DNA of 64,000 nucleotides. Source: CAIWHR01 sp963779805 (GTDB lineage: Bacteria; Pseudomonadota; Gammaproteobacteria; Burkholderiales; Casimicrobiaceae). Each line of letters begins with the position of its first letter. Positions within the stretch are counted from its first letter, which is position 1. The position numbers were made by a program, and so were the translations under genes. The notes below the pieces were generated by a model that ran no database searches, was not told the DNA's origin, and saw nothing but the letters and a program-made list of their open reading frames with translations. Positions 21,379 to 30,138 of this stretch are shown here, piece by piece. The stretch is from contig CAVZZN010000013.1 of NCBI GenBank assembly GCA_963779805.1, positions 69,047 to 133,046 of the forward strand, written 5' to 3'.

Positions 21379-21886
21379 ATGGGAATGCTCGATTTCGTGA
21401 AGGACGCCGGCGAGAAGCTGTTCCACTGGGGTGGTGCCGCGAAGGCGGCGACGCCCGGCGGCTACGCTCTCGCCGGAACAGGCCCAGGCCAACCTCAAGG
21501 CCGCCAACGACGCGGCAGGCGACGCCATCCTCAACTACATCCGCACCCAGAACCTGTCCGCCACCGGACTCACCGTGACGTTCGACGGCACGTCGTCGAC
21601 GGCGTCGGTGTACGGCATCGCGCCCGACCAGGCTACGCGCGAGAAGATCGTGCTGTGCGCGGGGAACGTGCAAGGCGTGGCGAAGGTCAACGACATGATG
21701 TCGGTCCATCAGAGCGCGCCCGAAGCGAACTTCTACACCGTGGTCTCCGGCGACACGCTGTCGAAGATCTCGAAGGCGCAGTATGGGGACGCCAACCAGT
21801 ACATGAAGATCTTCGAGGCCAACAAGCCGATGCTCAAGGATCCGAACAAGATCTATCCCGGCCAGAAGCTCAGGATCCCCCAGTGA
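21379..21886 (+). CDS. BON-LysM protein (Kbp/YgaU-like), frameshifted
   Basis: About 169 aa, starting MGMLDFVKDAGEKLF at 21379 behind a good AAGGAG. The middle part (ATGLTVTFDGTSSTASVYGIA ending with AKVNDMMSV) is a BON domain. The C-terminal YTVVSGDTLSKISKAQYGD through YPGQKLRIPQ is a LysM domain. This is the layout of E. coli Kbp (YgaU), a small cytoplasmic potassium-binding protein. One base is out of phase near 21470. A strong GC hairpin lies 24 bp past the stop. Confidence 0.83.
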
Positions 21887-21909
21887 CGTTGCATTCGTCT
21901 TCCTGCGCT

Positions 21910-21942
21910 GCCGCCGCGGGCCTGCTCGAAGCCCGCGGCGGC
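21910..21942 (+). terminator. GC-rich hairpin after the LysM gene
   Basis: A perfect 12-bp stem (GCCGCCGCGGGC at 21910-21921 paired with 21931-21942) with a 9-base loop lies 24 bp downstream of the BON-LysM stop. There is no T-run, so it may act as a weak or Rho-assisted terminator or as an mRNA 3' end protector. Confidence 0.45.
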
Positions 21943-22039
21943 ACGTTGCCCCCGGCGGCGCCGCCGGCGCTCGATGGGCACGCCTTGGCGCTCGCGTTCG
22001 TGCTCGCGCTGCCGCGTCTCGCGAGCGATCCGCCGGTCG

Positions 22040-22170
22040 ACGACGATGACGATCGACGACGACGACTTCCTGCGCAAGCGGGACACGCACGTCGACGACG
22101 ACGAGGACGACGAGGGCAGCGAGGAAGACGGCGAGGACGACGAGGACGAGGACGACGACGAGGACGACAC
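22040..22170 (+). other. GAC/GAG-rich tract, possible acidic small protein
   Basis: The plus strand is almost wholly GAC, GAG and GAT triplets here. An ATG at 22046 would begin MTIDDDDFLRKRDTHV followed by about 30 Asp/Glu residues and would run to 22438, overlapping the next gene by 110 bp. The opposite strand reads as poly-Ser. A small acidic protein is possible, since purine-rich GAn codons in phase for 40 codons are unlikely by chance. The long overlap and the lack of a good ribosome binding site make the exact ORF doubtful; a nearby frame error could hide an earlier stop. Confidence 0.3.
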
Positions 22171-22328
22171 GATGTGGACGCGCGGGGCGGGGCCTGCTCG
22201 CGTGCTCGCGGCGCGTGATGCGCCGCCTTCACGCGCCGCGCCGAAGCACCTAAACTGGGCGGCTGCTGCCGCCATGCACTGCGCGATCGCGCGGCGGGGC
22301 GCCGGCGCTCTGCAGCGAGGTCTTCATC

Positions 22329-23276
22329 GTGCGCATTGCCATTCTCGACGACATCCACGACGCGTACGGCGTGACCGAAGGCGTGCGCCGCCTGCGCGAG
22401 CGCCACGACGTGCGCATCTTCAACGCGCCCTTCGGTGATCCGGGTGCGTTGCGCGGCTTCGATGCGCTGGTCGCCAATCGGGAGCGCACGCGCTTCACGC
22501 GCGAGCTGCTGCAACAGCTCCCGGACGTACGCATCATCGCCCAGACCGGCAATCACGCGTATCACGTCGATTTCGCGGCCGCCGAGGAGCAGGGCATCGT
22601 CGTTGCGAAGGCCACCGGCGGTTTCTCGGCGGGCGCAGCGGAGCTCGCCATCGGCCTCGCCATGTGTCTCATGCGCCAGATCCCGCAAACCGACGCCGCG
22701 CTGAAGCAGGGCGTGTGGCTGACGCCGATGACGCGCGTGCTGCACGCCAAGACGCTCGGCATCGTCGGGCTGGGCCGGGTGGGCCGGCACGTCGCGAAGA
22801 TCGCGCAGGCGCTGGAGATGCGCGTGCTCGCGTGGAGCCCGCGGCTCACGGCGCAGACTGCGGCAGGCGTCGGCGTCGAATGTCGCGATCTCGATAGTCT
22901 GCTGCGCGACTCCGACGTGGTGTCGATCCACGCCACGCTGTCGGCGGAGTCGCGCGGCCTGCTCGACGCACGCCGGCTCGGGCTCATGAAGCCGGGCGCG
23001 TACCTCGTCAACACTGCGCGCGGCCCGATCGTCGACGAAACTGCGCTCGTCGAGGCGCTCGCGCAGCGTCGCATCGCCGGCGCGGGGCTCGACGTCTTCG
23101 ACCGCGAGCCGCTTCCTGCGGGCCATCCCCTGACGCGATTGCCCAACGTCGTGCTCACGCCGCACATCGGCTGGCCCACGGACGAAGCCTACGAGCGGTT
23201 CTCGGAGTCCGTGGCCGACGTCCTGCTCGCGTTCGCCGAGGGACGCGACGTGCCCCGGTTCGTGCCGGGCCACTGA
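22329..23276 (+). CDS. D-2-hydroxyacid dehydrogenase family protein
   Basis: An NAD-dependent oxidoreductase of 315 aa in the phosphoglycerate dehydrogenase / glyoxylate-hydroxypyruvate reductase superfamily. The nucleotide-binding loop is IVGLGRVGRHVA (about residues 145-156), the catalytic Arg lies in VNTARGPIVDE, the Glu in DREPLPAGHPL and the His in LTPHIGWPT. The GTG at 22329 begins MRIAILDDIHD. It converges with paaX and may belong to aryl-pyruvate or other 2-oxoacid metabolism, but the sequence alone does not fix the substrate. Confidence 0.85.
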   Translation: MRIAILDDIHDAYGVTEGVRRLRERHDVRIFNAPFGDPGALRGFDALVANRERTRFTRELLQQLPDVRIIAQTGNHAYHVDFAAAEEQGIVVAKATGGFSAGAAELAIGLAMCLMRQIPQTDAALKQGVWLTPMTRVLHAKTLGIVGLGRVGRHVAKIAQALEMRVLAWSPRLTAQTAAGVGVECRDLDSLLRDSDVVSIHATLSAESRGLLDARRLGLMKPGAYLVNTARGPIVDETALVEALAQRRIAGAGLDVFDREPLPAGHPLTRLPNVVLTPHIGWPTDEAYERFSESVADVLLAFAEGRDVPRFVPGH

Positions 23277-23337
23277 ATTCGCTGCATCCGCCCTGCGTGC
23301 GCAGCGCGGCGGCGAGCCGCGGTACCGCCGGATTTGC

Positions 23338-24322
23338 CTAGCGCGGCAGCCCGCCGAAGCGCGCGTAGAAAGCGTCGCTTGCCGGCGGAAGCGCGCCGCG
23401 GGGGCCTTCGAGCGTGGCGACGAGATAACGCTCGGCCGCGCGATGCGTCAGGCGATAGAAATCGCGGCACAGCGCACCGGCTGCCGCTCCCGGCCAGTCG
23501 AGCGGAAGCAGCGCGATCGGCAGCTGCGGATCGCGCAGCAGCACGCGCCGATAGGCATGGATGAGGAGGGTGCGCACGACGAAGCACTGACGCCGGATCG
23601 TGCTCCTGCGGGCGGCGGTCGCGGAAGCGCTCGATCACCGCCCCGAAGCTCTTGAGGAAGCGGCGGTATTCGGCCGCGACGCTCTCGATCGGCCACGCGC
23701 GCATCACCGCCGACGACAGCGGCTGACCGCCGAGCGTGCCGTCCTCGCGGGCGCGCAGGGTGAGCACCCGATCCTCCACGCCGAGCGCGCCGGTAATGCG
23801 CGCCATCGCGCTATCCGGGCGCGAGGGCCTCGCGTAGACCCATGGCGCCAGCACGCCGAAGCCTTCCCACGACAGCTCGTCGCGCAGCGCCTTGCGCTCG
23901 TCCTGCGTGAGGCCGTCGCCCATCACCAGCTCCCAGTCGCCATCCCAGGCGGGCTCGCCTGCGGCGTAGATGCGGCGATACGCCTGCTCGAACCGGCGCG
24001 CACCGGCGCGGGTCAGACGATAGAGGCTGCGCCGGCCCATCGGCTTGGCCGTGATCCAGCCCTCGCGGGCGAGCCGGAATACGCTGGTGCGGACCAGGCG
24101 CTCGTTGATGCCGAACGGCTCGAGCAGGTCGATGAGCCCCGAAAGCATCACGGCGCCGCCATGCGGCGCGATGGCATCGCCCCAGACGGTGATGATCAGG
24201 GATGTCGCGCGGGGGGGAGAGGCGGCGAGGCGGCGGTCGATCCAGCGCCGCACGACGGGGTCCGCGACGGGCGCACGGCCCTTCGGGCCCGCGCGGACGG
24301 GCAGGATCGGCTGCGCAGTCAT
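23338..24322 (-). CDS. paaX: PaaX-family phenylacetate regulator, frameshifted
   Basis: About 328 aa, a GntR-like winged-helix repressor that answers to phenylacetyl-CoA. The N-terminal helix-turn-helix region (TSLIITVWGDAIAPHGGAVM, then GINERLVRTSVFRLAREGW) and the central GDWELVMGD are typical of PaaX. The frame changes near 23590, and the C-terminal part continues as VRTLLIHAYRRVLLRDPQLP to a stop at 23338. It is divergent from paaA, with 116 bp between the start codons. That gap holds a candidate operator overlapping its own start codon. Confidence 0.88.
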
Positions 24323-24361
24323 GATACAAACTTTACACCCGCGATTTGCGGCGTGTATCGT
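24323..24361. promoter_or_regulatory. Candidate PaaX operator and paaA promoter
   Basis: Perfect inverted hexamers GATACA (24323-24328) and TGTATC (24354-24359) are separated by 25 bp. Between and across them lies a plausible sigma-70 promoter for paaA: TTTACA at 24332-24337, an 18-bp spacer, and TATCGT at 24356-24361. The left arm begins one base beyond the paaX start codon, so a protein bound here could block both directions. That PaaX is the ligand is inferred from position. Confidence 0.5.
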
Positions 24362-24438
24362 TTCAGCTCGGCGCGCGGCCGTGTGTCACAGACGCACCAA
24401 CGTGCGCGCGGCGCGCAGTCGCAGCGGGGAGAACGACG

Positions 24439-25434
24439 ATGTACGCACAGATGGTCGACACGGGCTTGAAGCAGGTGCGGCGCGACGACGACATGTCGCC
24501 CGAGGAGAAGGCATTTCAGGCGCGCATCGATGCCGACGTGCGCGTCGAGCCCAAGGACTGGATGCCCGAGGCCTACCGGCGCACGCTGATCCGGCAGATC
24601 TCGCAGCACGCGCACTCGGAGATCGTGGGCATGCTGCCCGAGGGCAACTGGGTGACCCGCGCGCCGAGCCTGAAGCGCAAGGCGATCCTCATGGCGAAGA
24701 TCCAGGACGAAGGCGGGCACGGCCTGTATCTCTATTCCGCGGCCGAGACGCTCGGCGTTTCGCGCGACCAGATGATCGCCGACCTGCACGCGGGCCGCGC
24801 GAAGTATTCGAGCATCTTCAATTACCCGACGCTCACCTGGGCCGACATCGGCGCGATCGGCTGGCTCGTCGACGGCGCGGCGATCATGAACCAGATCCCG
24901 ATCTGCCGCTGCTCGTACGGGCCGTACGCGCGCGCGATGGTGCGCATCTGCAAGGAAGAGAGCTTCCATCAGCGCCAGGGCTACGACATCATGCTGGCCA
25001 TGGCGCGCGGCACGCGCGAGCAGAAGGCGATGGCGCAGGATGCGCTCGACCGCTGGTGGTGGCCCTCGGTGATGATGTTCGGGCCCTCCGACAGCGAGAG
25101 CGTGCACAGCGCGCAATCGGCCGCGTGGAAGATCAAGCTGCTCTCCAACGACGAGCTGCGCCAGCGCTTCATCGACCAGACGGTGCCGCAGGCGGAGTTC
25201 CTCGGCCTCACCGTGCCCGATCCCGCGCTGCGCTGGAATCCGGAGACGGGGCATTACGAGTTCGGCCCGATCGACTGGGAGGAGTTCTACAACGTGATCA
25301 AGGGCAACGGGCCCTGCAATCGCGACCGCCTGCGCACGCGTGTCAAGGCATGGGAGGATGGCGCCTGGGTGCGCGAGGCAGCGCTCGCCCACGCGCGCAA
25401 GCGGGCGCAGCGCGCAGCGAAGGCCGCGGCGTGA
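24439..25434 (+). CDS. paaA: 1,2-phenylacetyl-CoA epoxidase subunit A
   Basis: The catalytic di-iron subunit of the PaaABCE monooxygenase, which makes ring-1,2-epoxyphenylacetyl-CoA. It has 331 aa, the usual length. The carboxylate/His ligands are visible as two ExxH motifs, in KIQDEGGHGLYLYS and CKEESFHQRQGY. The core NYPTLTWADIGAIGWLVDGAAI also matches. The ATG at 24439 follows GGGGAG. It is the first gene of the operon, followed after 122 bp by paaB with a large palindromic repeat between them. Confidence 0.97.
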   Translation: MYAQMVDTGLKQVRRDDDMSPEEKAFQARIDADVRVEPKDWMPEAYRRTLIRQISQHAHSEIVGMLPEGNWVTRAPSLKRKAILMAKIQDEGGHGLYLYSAAETLGVSRDQMIADLHAGRAKYSSIFNYPTLTWADIGAIGWLVDGAAIMNQIPICRCSYGPYARAMVRICKEESFHQRQGYDIMLAMARGTREQKAMAQDALDRWWWPSVMMFGPSDSESVHSAQSAAWKIKLLSNDELRQRFIDQTVPQAEFLGLTVPDPALRWNPETGHYEFGPIDWEEFYNVIKGNGPCNRDRLRTRVKAWEDGAWVREAALAHARKRAQRAAKAAA

Positions 25435-25441
25435 GACGAAA

Positions 25442-25546
25442 CCCGTTACTCAGACCCGTTACTAAACCGTTACGAGTAAAGCCTGCGGCATCGCCGAGCC
25501 AATGGCGACCGCGCTGCCGCAGGTTTTACTCTGAGTAAGGGGGTTA
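25442..25546. repeat. Palindromic TTACTC repeat, copy B (long nested hairpin)
   Basis: The largest copy. The left side carries three degenerate CCCGTTACT units, then a long stem GTAAAGCCTGCGGCA (about 25476-25490) pairs with TGCCGCAGGTTTTAC (25515-25529) with one mismatch, enclosing an inner TCGCC/GGCGA stem. The right core CTGAGTAAGGGGG follows. It fills most of the 122-bp gap between paaA and paaB and would fold strongly in the operon mRNA. Confidence 0.72.
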
Positions 25547-25556
25547 GGGGGCGAAC

Positions 25557-25838
25557 ATGAACGAATGGCCGTTGTGGGAAATCTTCATCCGCAGCCAGCA
25601 CGGGCTCGCGCACAAGCACGTCGGCAGCCTGCACGCACCCGACGCGGAGCTCGCGATCAAGAACGCGCGCGACGTGTACACGCGGCGCAACGAGGGCGTG
25701 TCGATCTGGGCGGTACGCTCCGCCGACATCGCGGCGTCGAGCCCGGGCGACAAGGAGCCGCTGTTCGAGCCCGCCAACAGCAAGGTGTACCGGCATCCCA
25801 CGTTCTTCCCGATGCCGGACGAGGTGAAGCATCTCTGA
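25557..25838 (+). CDS. paaB: 1,2-phenylacetyl-CoA epoxidase subunit B
   Basis: A small structural subunit of 93 aa of the epoxidase complex. It begins MNEWPLWEIFIRSQHGLAHK and contains NARDVYTRRNEGVSIWAV and VYRHPTFFPMPDEVKHL, all typical of PaaB. It is co-directional with paaA and paaC, but both junctions hold palindromic repeats, which is unusual for subunits of one complex. Confidence 0.96.
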   Translation: MNEWPLWEIFIRSQHGLAHKHVGSLHAPDAELAIKNARDVYTRRNEGVSIWAVRSADIAASSPGDKEPLFEPANSKVYRHPTFFPMPDEVKHL

Positions 25839-25849
25839 CCGTCAACCCC

Positions 25850-25894
25850 GTTACTCAGAGTAAAAGGCGCGCCTCTTACTCTGAGTAGGGGGCG
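25850..25894. repeat. Palindromic TTACTC repeat, copy C
   Basis: A near-perfect hairpin: CCCC then TTACTCAGAGTAA on the left, a self-complementary spacer AGGCGCGCCT, and TTACTCTGAGTA then GGGG on the right. It lies in the paaB-paaC gap, 12 bp after the paaB stop. Confidence 0.75.
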
Positions 25895-25906
25895 GCCTGC
25901 CATCCC

Positions 25907-26689
25907 ATGGATCGCGATCGTCTGCTCTTCGAATACCTGCAGCGCCTCGGCGATTCGCCGCTCGTGCTCGCGCAGCGCCTCGGCGAGTGGGTCGGCAAGG
26001 GCCCGATCGTCGAGGAGGACATGGCGCTCACCAACGTCGGCCTCGATCTCATCGGACAGGCGCGGCTGTGGCTCGCGCATGCCGGCGAGGTCGAGGCGCG
26101 GTTCGCGCCGCACGGCCGGAGCGAGGACGATCTCGCGTTCCGGCGCGATGCGCGCGAGTTTCGCAACCTGCTGCTCGTCGAGCAGCCGAACGGCAATTTC
26201 GCGGACACCACGATGCGGCAGTTCCTGTTCGATGCGTGGCACGTGCTCGCGTTGCGCGCGCTCACGCGCTGCGCCGAGCCGCGCATCGCGGAGATCGCGG
26301 CGAAGGGCGCCAAGGAGGCCGCCTATCACGTGGAACGCTCGGGCGACTGGGTCGTTCGCCTCGGCGACGGCACCGACGAATCGCACGCCAAGGCGCAGGC
26401 GGCGCTCGACGCCCTCTGGATGTACACGGGCGAGATGTTCATGGCGGACGACGTCGATCGCCTGCTCGTGCAGTCGGGCATCGCCGTCGATGCCCCTGCG
26501 CTGCAGGCGTCCTGGCGCGAGCACGTGAATGCCGTGCTCGCCGAGGCGACGCTAGCGGTCCCGCAGGAGACCTGGATGCAGGGCGACGGGGGGCGCGGCG
26601 GACGGCAGGGCGTGCACACCGAGCATCTCGGTCATCTTCTCGCCGAGATGCAGTTCCTGCCGCGGGCGTACCCCGACGCGCGATGGTGA
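25907..26689 (+). CDS. paaC: 1,2-phenylacetyl-CoA epoxidase subunit C
   Basis: A structural ferritin-like partner of PaaA, 260 aa. Typical segments are RLGDSPLVLAQRLGEWVGKG, EEDMALTNVGLDLIGQAR and the C-terminal GRQGVHTEHLGHLLAEMQ. It lacks the full di-iron ligand set of PaaA, as expected for this subunit. The stop overlaps the paaD start region, so coupling resumes after the two repeat-containing gaps. Confidence 0.96.
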   Translation: MDRDRLLFEYLQRLGDSPLVLAQRLGEWVGKGPIVEEDMALTNVGLDLIGQARLWLAHAGEVEARFAPHGRSEDDLAFRRDAREFRNLLLVEQPNGNFADTTMRQFLFDAWHVLALRALTRCAEPRIAEIAAKGAKEAAYHVERSGDWVVRLGDGTDESHAKAQAALDALWMYTGEMFMADDVDRLLVQSGIAVDAPALQASWREHVNAVLAEATLAVPQETWMQGDGGRGGRQGVHTEHLGHLLAEMQFLPRAYPDARW

Positions 26690-27297
26690 TGGCGCAGATC
26701 GACATGGTGACGCCCGAGCAAACCGCGCTTGCCGCGACCGCCGCAGCGGCCGCCGAGGGCCAACCGCGGCCGGGGCTCGGCGAGCTCTGGCGCGCGCTCG
26801 AGGGCGTGCCCGATCCCGAACTACCCGTGGTGTCGGTGATCGAGCTCGGCATGGTGCGCGCGATCGAGTGGGATGCCGCCGATCCCGCGCTGCTCGTCGT
26901 GAAGCTCACGCCGACGTATTCGGGATGCCCCGCCACCGAGCTCATCATGACCGGCATCCAGGATGCCGTGCTCGCGGCGGGTGCACCTGCCGTGCGCATC
27001 GATCTCGAGCTGTCGCCGCCGTGGACGACGGATTGGTTGAGCGCCGAGGCGCAGCGCAAGCTTCGCGCCTACGGCATCGCGCCGCCGGGCATGGCGCTTC
27101 CTGCGGATCCCGCCGCGCCGATGCCGATCGACGTCACGGGGATCAGCCCGCTGCGCCGCGCCGCCTTCGTCGTGCCGTGCCCGCGCTGCGGCTCGACGCG
27201 CACCCAGCTCGTAGCGCAATTCGGCTCGACCGCGTGCAAGGCGCAGTACCGTTGCACCGATTGCCTCGAGCCCTTCGACTTCTTCAAGCCGCACTGA
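26683..27297 (+). CDS. paaD: 1,2-phenylacetyl-CoA epoxidase-associated protein D
   Basis: 204 aa. An N-terminal MIP18/DUF59 domain (ALEGVPDPELPVVSVIELGM, then PTYSGCPATELI) is followed by a C-terminal zinc-ribbon-like part with CPRCG and further cysteines (CKAQYRCTDC). The family is needed for maturation or function of the di-iron epoxidase. Starts at 26683 or 26689 are both possible; both overlap paaC. Its stop overlaps the paaE start by one base (TGATG). Confidence 0.93.
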   Translation: MVMAQIDMVTPEQTALAATAAAAAEGQPRPGLGELWRALEGVPDPELPVVSVIELGMVRAIEWDAADPALLVVKLTPTYSGCPATELIMTGIQDAVLAAGAPAVRIDLELSPPWTTDWLSAEAQRKLRAYGIAPPGMALPADPAAPMPIDVTGISPLRRAAFVVPCPRCGSTRTQLVAQFGSTACKAQYRCTDCLEPFDFFKPH

Positions 27298-28373
27298 TGA
27301 GCCGGTTCTATCCTCTGGAGGTTGCGCGCGTCGAGCACGAGACGCGCGATGCGATCGCGGTCACCTTCGCGGTGCCGCCGGAGCTCGCGCCGCAGTTCCG
27401 CTTCGCGCCGGGACAGCATCTCACGGTGCGAGCGCGCATCGCCGGCGAGGACGTGCGCCGGTCGTATTCGGTGTGTGCCGGTGCGCACGAAGGCCGGCTG
27501 CGCATCGCGATCAAGCGCAATCCCGGCGGCCGGTTCTCCAACTGGGCGAACGACACGTTGCGTGCCGGCGACACGCTGGAGGTGCTGCCGCCGCTCGGGC
27601 ACTTCCACGTGCCGCTGGATGCGAGCAACCGCAAGCACTACCTCGCGTTCGCGGCGGGCAGCGGCATCACGCCGGTGCTGTCGATCGTCGCGACCACGCT
27701 CGCGACCGAGCCGCACAGCCGTTTCACGCTCGTCTACGGCAATCGCGCGTCTTCGACCGTCATGTTCCGCGAGGAGCTCGCGGCGCTCAAGGACCTGTAC
27801 CTGGAGCGCTTCAACCTCGTGCACGTGCTTTCGCGCGAGGCGCAGGACATCGAGCTCTTCCATGGCCGCATCGACCGCGACAAGACGCTCGCGATCCTCA
27901 GGCACTGGGTCCCCGCCGACGACGTCGACATCGTGTTCGTGTGCGGTCCGGAAGGCATGATGGAGGCCGTCACGGCGGCGCTGCACGAAGCGGGCATGCC
28001 CGCGGAGCGCATCCGGGTGGAGCGGTTCGCGACGAGCGTGCACAAGCACGAGCATCGACCGGCGACGCTGCCCGAGCCCGGCCACGCGCAGTGCAACGTG
28101 ACCATCGTGCTCGATGGCGCGACGCGCAGCTTCCCGCTCGACAAGGCGAAGGAGAGCATCCTCGAGGCGGGCCTCAGGGCCGGCGTCGAGCTGCCGTATT
28201 CGTGCAAGGCGGGCGTGTGCTCGACCTGCCGCGCGAAGCTCGTCGACGGGGAGGTCGACATGGACGTCAACTTCGCGCTGGAGGACTACGAGGTGGCGCG
28301 CGGGTTCGTGCTCACCTGCCAGAGCTATCCGGTCACCGACAGCGTCACGGTCGACTACGACACGGCGTCCTGA
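27297..28373 (+). CDS. paaE: 1,2-phenylacetyl-CoA epoxidase subunit E (reductase)
   Basis: An NADPH-linked reductase of 358 aa feeding electrons to PaaA. In order: an FAD-binding barrel (FAPGQHLTVRARI, RRSYSVCAG), an NAD(P) domain (FAAGSGITPVLSI, FVCGPEGMM) and a C-terminal plant-type 2Fe-2S ferredoxin domain with SCKAGVCSTCRAKL and LTCQSYP. The start codon overlaps the paaD stop. Confidence 0.96.
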   Translation: MSRFYPLEVARVEHETRDAIAVTFAVPPELAPQFRFAPGQHLTVRARIAGEDVRRSYSVCAGAHEGRLRIAIKRNPGGRFSNWANDTLRAGDTLEVLPPLGHFHVPLDASNRKHYLAFAAGSGITPVLSIVATTLATEPHSRFTLVYGNRASSTVMFREELAALKDLYLERFNLVHVLSREAQDIELFHGRIDRDKTLAILRHWVPADDVDIVFVCGPEGMMEAVTAALHEAGMPAERIRVERFATSVHKHEHRPATLPEPGHAQCNVTIVLDGATRSFPLDKAKESILEAGLRAGVELPYSCKAGVCSTCRAKLVDGEVDMDVNFALEDYEVARGFVLTCQSYPVTDSVTVDYDTAS

Positions 28374-28442
28374 ACGCGAGCCCCGCGTGCTAGAGTTTCC
28401 TGTTGCCGTCGTTCGCCCGCGCTGGCGCTTGAGGAGTCCGTC

Positions 28443-30107
28443 GTGTCCCATCCCCTGTTCGAAAAGCACCGCGCCACGCTCGAGCGCGCCCTGACCGCCA
28501 TCGCCGAGCGCGGCTACTGGTCGCCGTATCCGGAGTCGCCCAGCCCGCGCAACTATGGCGAGGGCGCGGTCGAGGCGGGCAAGGCCGCGTTCGATGCGAT
28601 GCTCGGCAAGCCGTTCGAGCTCGAGCAACCCGGCACCGTGGGTCGCGTGGGCAGCGAGCGCTCGCCGTACGGCTTCGCGCTGGGCATCACGTACCCGAAG
28701 GTCGACCTCGACGCGCTGTTCGGCGCGATCGCGGTTGCGCAAGCGCCGTGGCGCAAGGCCGGCCCGCAGGCGTGGGTCGGCGTGTGCCTCGAGGTCCTGC
28801 ATCGGATCAACCGCGAGACCCCGCTGCTGGCGCACGCCGTGATGCACACGACGGGGCAGGCGTTCATGATGGCGTTCCAGGCGGGCGGCCCGCACGCACA
28901 GGACCGCGGCCTCGAAGCGGTGGCGTATGCGTGGGACGAGATGCGGCGCATTCCCGAGAAGGCGCTGTGGGAAAAGCCGCAGGGCAAGAACGAGCCGTTG
29001 CGCATGGAGAAGCGCTATCGCATCGTGCCGCGCGGCGTGGGGCTCGTCATCGGCGTCTCCACCTTCCCGACGTGGAATGGCTACACGGGCCTGTTCGCCG
29101 ATCTCGCCACCGGCAATGCCGTGGTCGTGAAGCCGCATCCCGGCGCGATCCTGCCGCTCGCGATCACGGTGAAGATCGCGCGCGAAGTGCTGCGCGAGGC
29201 GGGCTTCGATCCCAACGTGGTGACGCTCGTCGCGCACGAGGCGAGCGAGCCCGTCGCGCAGCAGCTCGCGTTGCGGCCGGAGGTGAAGCTGATCGATTTC
29301 ACCGGCAGCCCGGCGAACGGCATCTGGCTCGAGCGCAACGCGCATCAGGCGCAGGTGTTCACGGAAAAGGCCGGCGTCAACCAGATCGTCATGGACTCGG
29401 CCGACGACTTCAAGGGCGCCGTGCGCAACATCGCCTTCTCGCTCGCGCTCTACACCGGCCAGATGTGCACCGCGCCGCAGAACATCTACGTGCCGCGCGA
29501 CGGCATCGACACCGCGGAGGGCCATCTTTCGTTCGACCAGGTGGCGCAGGCCATCGCCGAGGGCGTGCGCAAGCTCCTCGGCGAACCGGCGCGCGCGGTC
29601 GAGATCCTGGGCGCGGTCCAGAGCGACGCGGTGGTGAAGCGCATCGAGAGCGCACGCAGGATCGGACGCGTGCTGCTCGACAGCGAGGCCATCGCGCACC
29701 CGCAGTTTCCGGAGGCCACCATCCGCTCGCCGCTCATCGTGCAGCTCGATGCGTCGGATCGCGGCGACTACCTGTCGGAGTGGTTCGGCCCGATCTCGTT
29801 CGTCGTGGCCACCGATTCCACGCAGCAGAGCCTCGACATCGCGGAGCACGCCGTGATGGGCCAGGGCGCCCTCACGCTGTCGGTGTACTCGCGCCGGCAG
29901 GACGTCATCGACCGCGCGGTCGAGGTCGCCGAGAATTCCGGCGTGGCCCTCTCGATCAATCTCACCGGCGGCGTGTTCGTCAACCAGTCCGCGGCGTTCT
30001 CCGATTTCCACGGCACGGGTGCCAACCCGGCCGCGAACGCCGCGCTGACGGATGCCGCCTACGTTGCCGGCCGTTTCCGCGTGGTGCAGCATCGCGTGCA
30101 CGTGTAG
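28443..30107 (+). CDS. paaN: Phenylacetate degradation aldehyde dehydrogenase PaaN (PaaZ-like without hydratase domain)
   Basis: 554 aa, GTG start. An aldehyde dehydrogenase fold is clear from GVSTFPTWNGYTGLF, VVKPHPGAILPLA, FTGSPANGIW and the nucleophile Cys in YTGQMCTAPQNIY. This form oxidises the ring-opened semialdehyde CoA ester. The protein stops at the end of the dehydrogenase and has no MaoC-type hydratase, which in bifunctional PaaZ opens the oxepin ring. A separate hydratase must exist elsewhere if the pathway is complete. Confidence 0.92.
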   Translation: MSHPLFEKHRATLERALTAIAERGYWSPYPESPSPRNYGEGAVEAGKAAFDAMLGKPFELEQPGTVGRVGSERSPYGFALGITYPKVDLDALFGAIAVAQAPWRKAGPQAWVGVCLEVLHRINRETPLLAHAVMHTTGQAFMMAFQAGGPHAQDRGLEAVAYAWDEMRRIPEKALWEKPQGKNEPLRMEKRYRIVPRGVGLVIGVSTFPTWNGYTGLFADLATGNAVVVKPHPGAILPLAITVKIAREVLREAGFDPNVVTLVAHEASEPVAQQLALRPEVKLIDFTGSPANGIWLERNAHQAQVFTEKAGVNQIVMDSADDFKGAVRNIAFSLALYTGQMCTAPQNIYVPRDGIDTAEGHLSFDQVAQAIAEGVRKLLGEPARAVEILGAVQSDAVVKRIESARRIGRVLLDSEAIAHPQFPEATIRSPLIVQLDASDRGDYLSEWFGPISFVVATDSTQQSLDIAEHAVMGQGALTLSVYSRRQDVIDRAVEVAENSGVALSINLTGGVFVNQSAAFSDFHGTGANPAANAALTDAAYVAGRFRVVQHRVHV

Positions 30108-30138
30108 CGCGCTCGCGCACCCGCCCGGACAGGACGCC

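Noticed and set aside
25435..25900. CRISPR array reading of the repeated TTACTC units
   Set aside because: The units are palindromic, vary in spacing and have no regular unique spacers or cas genes.
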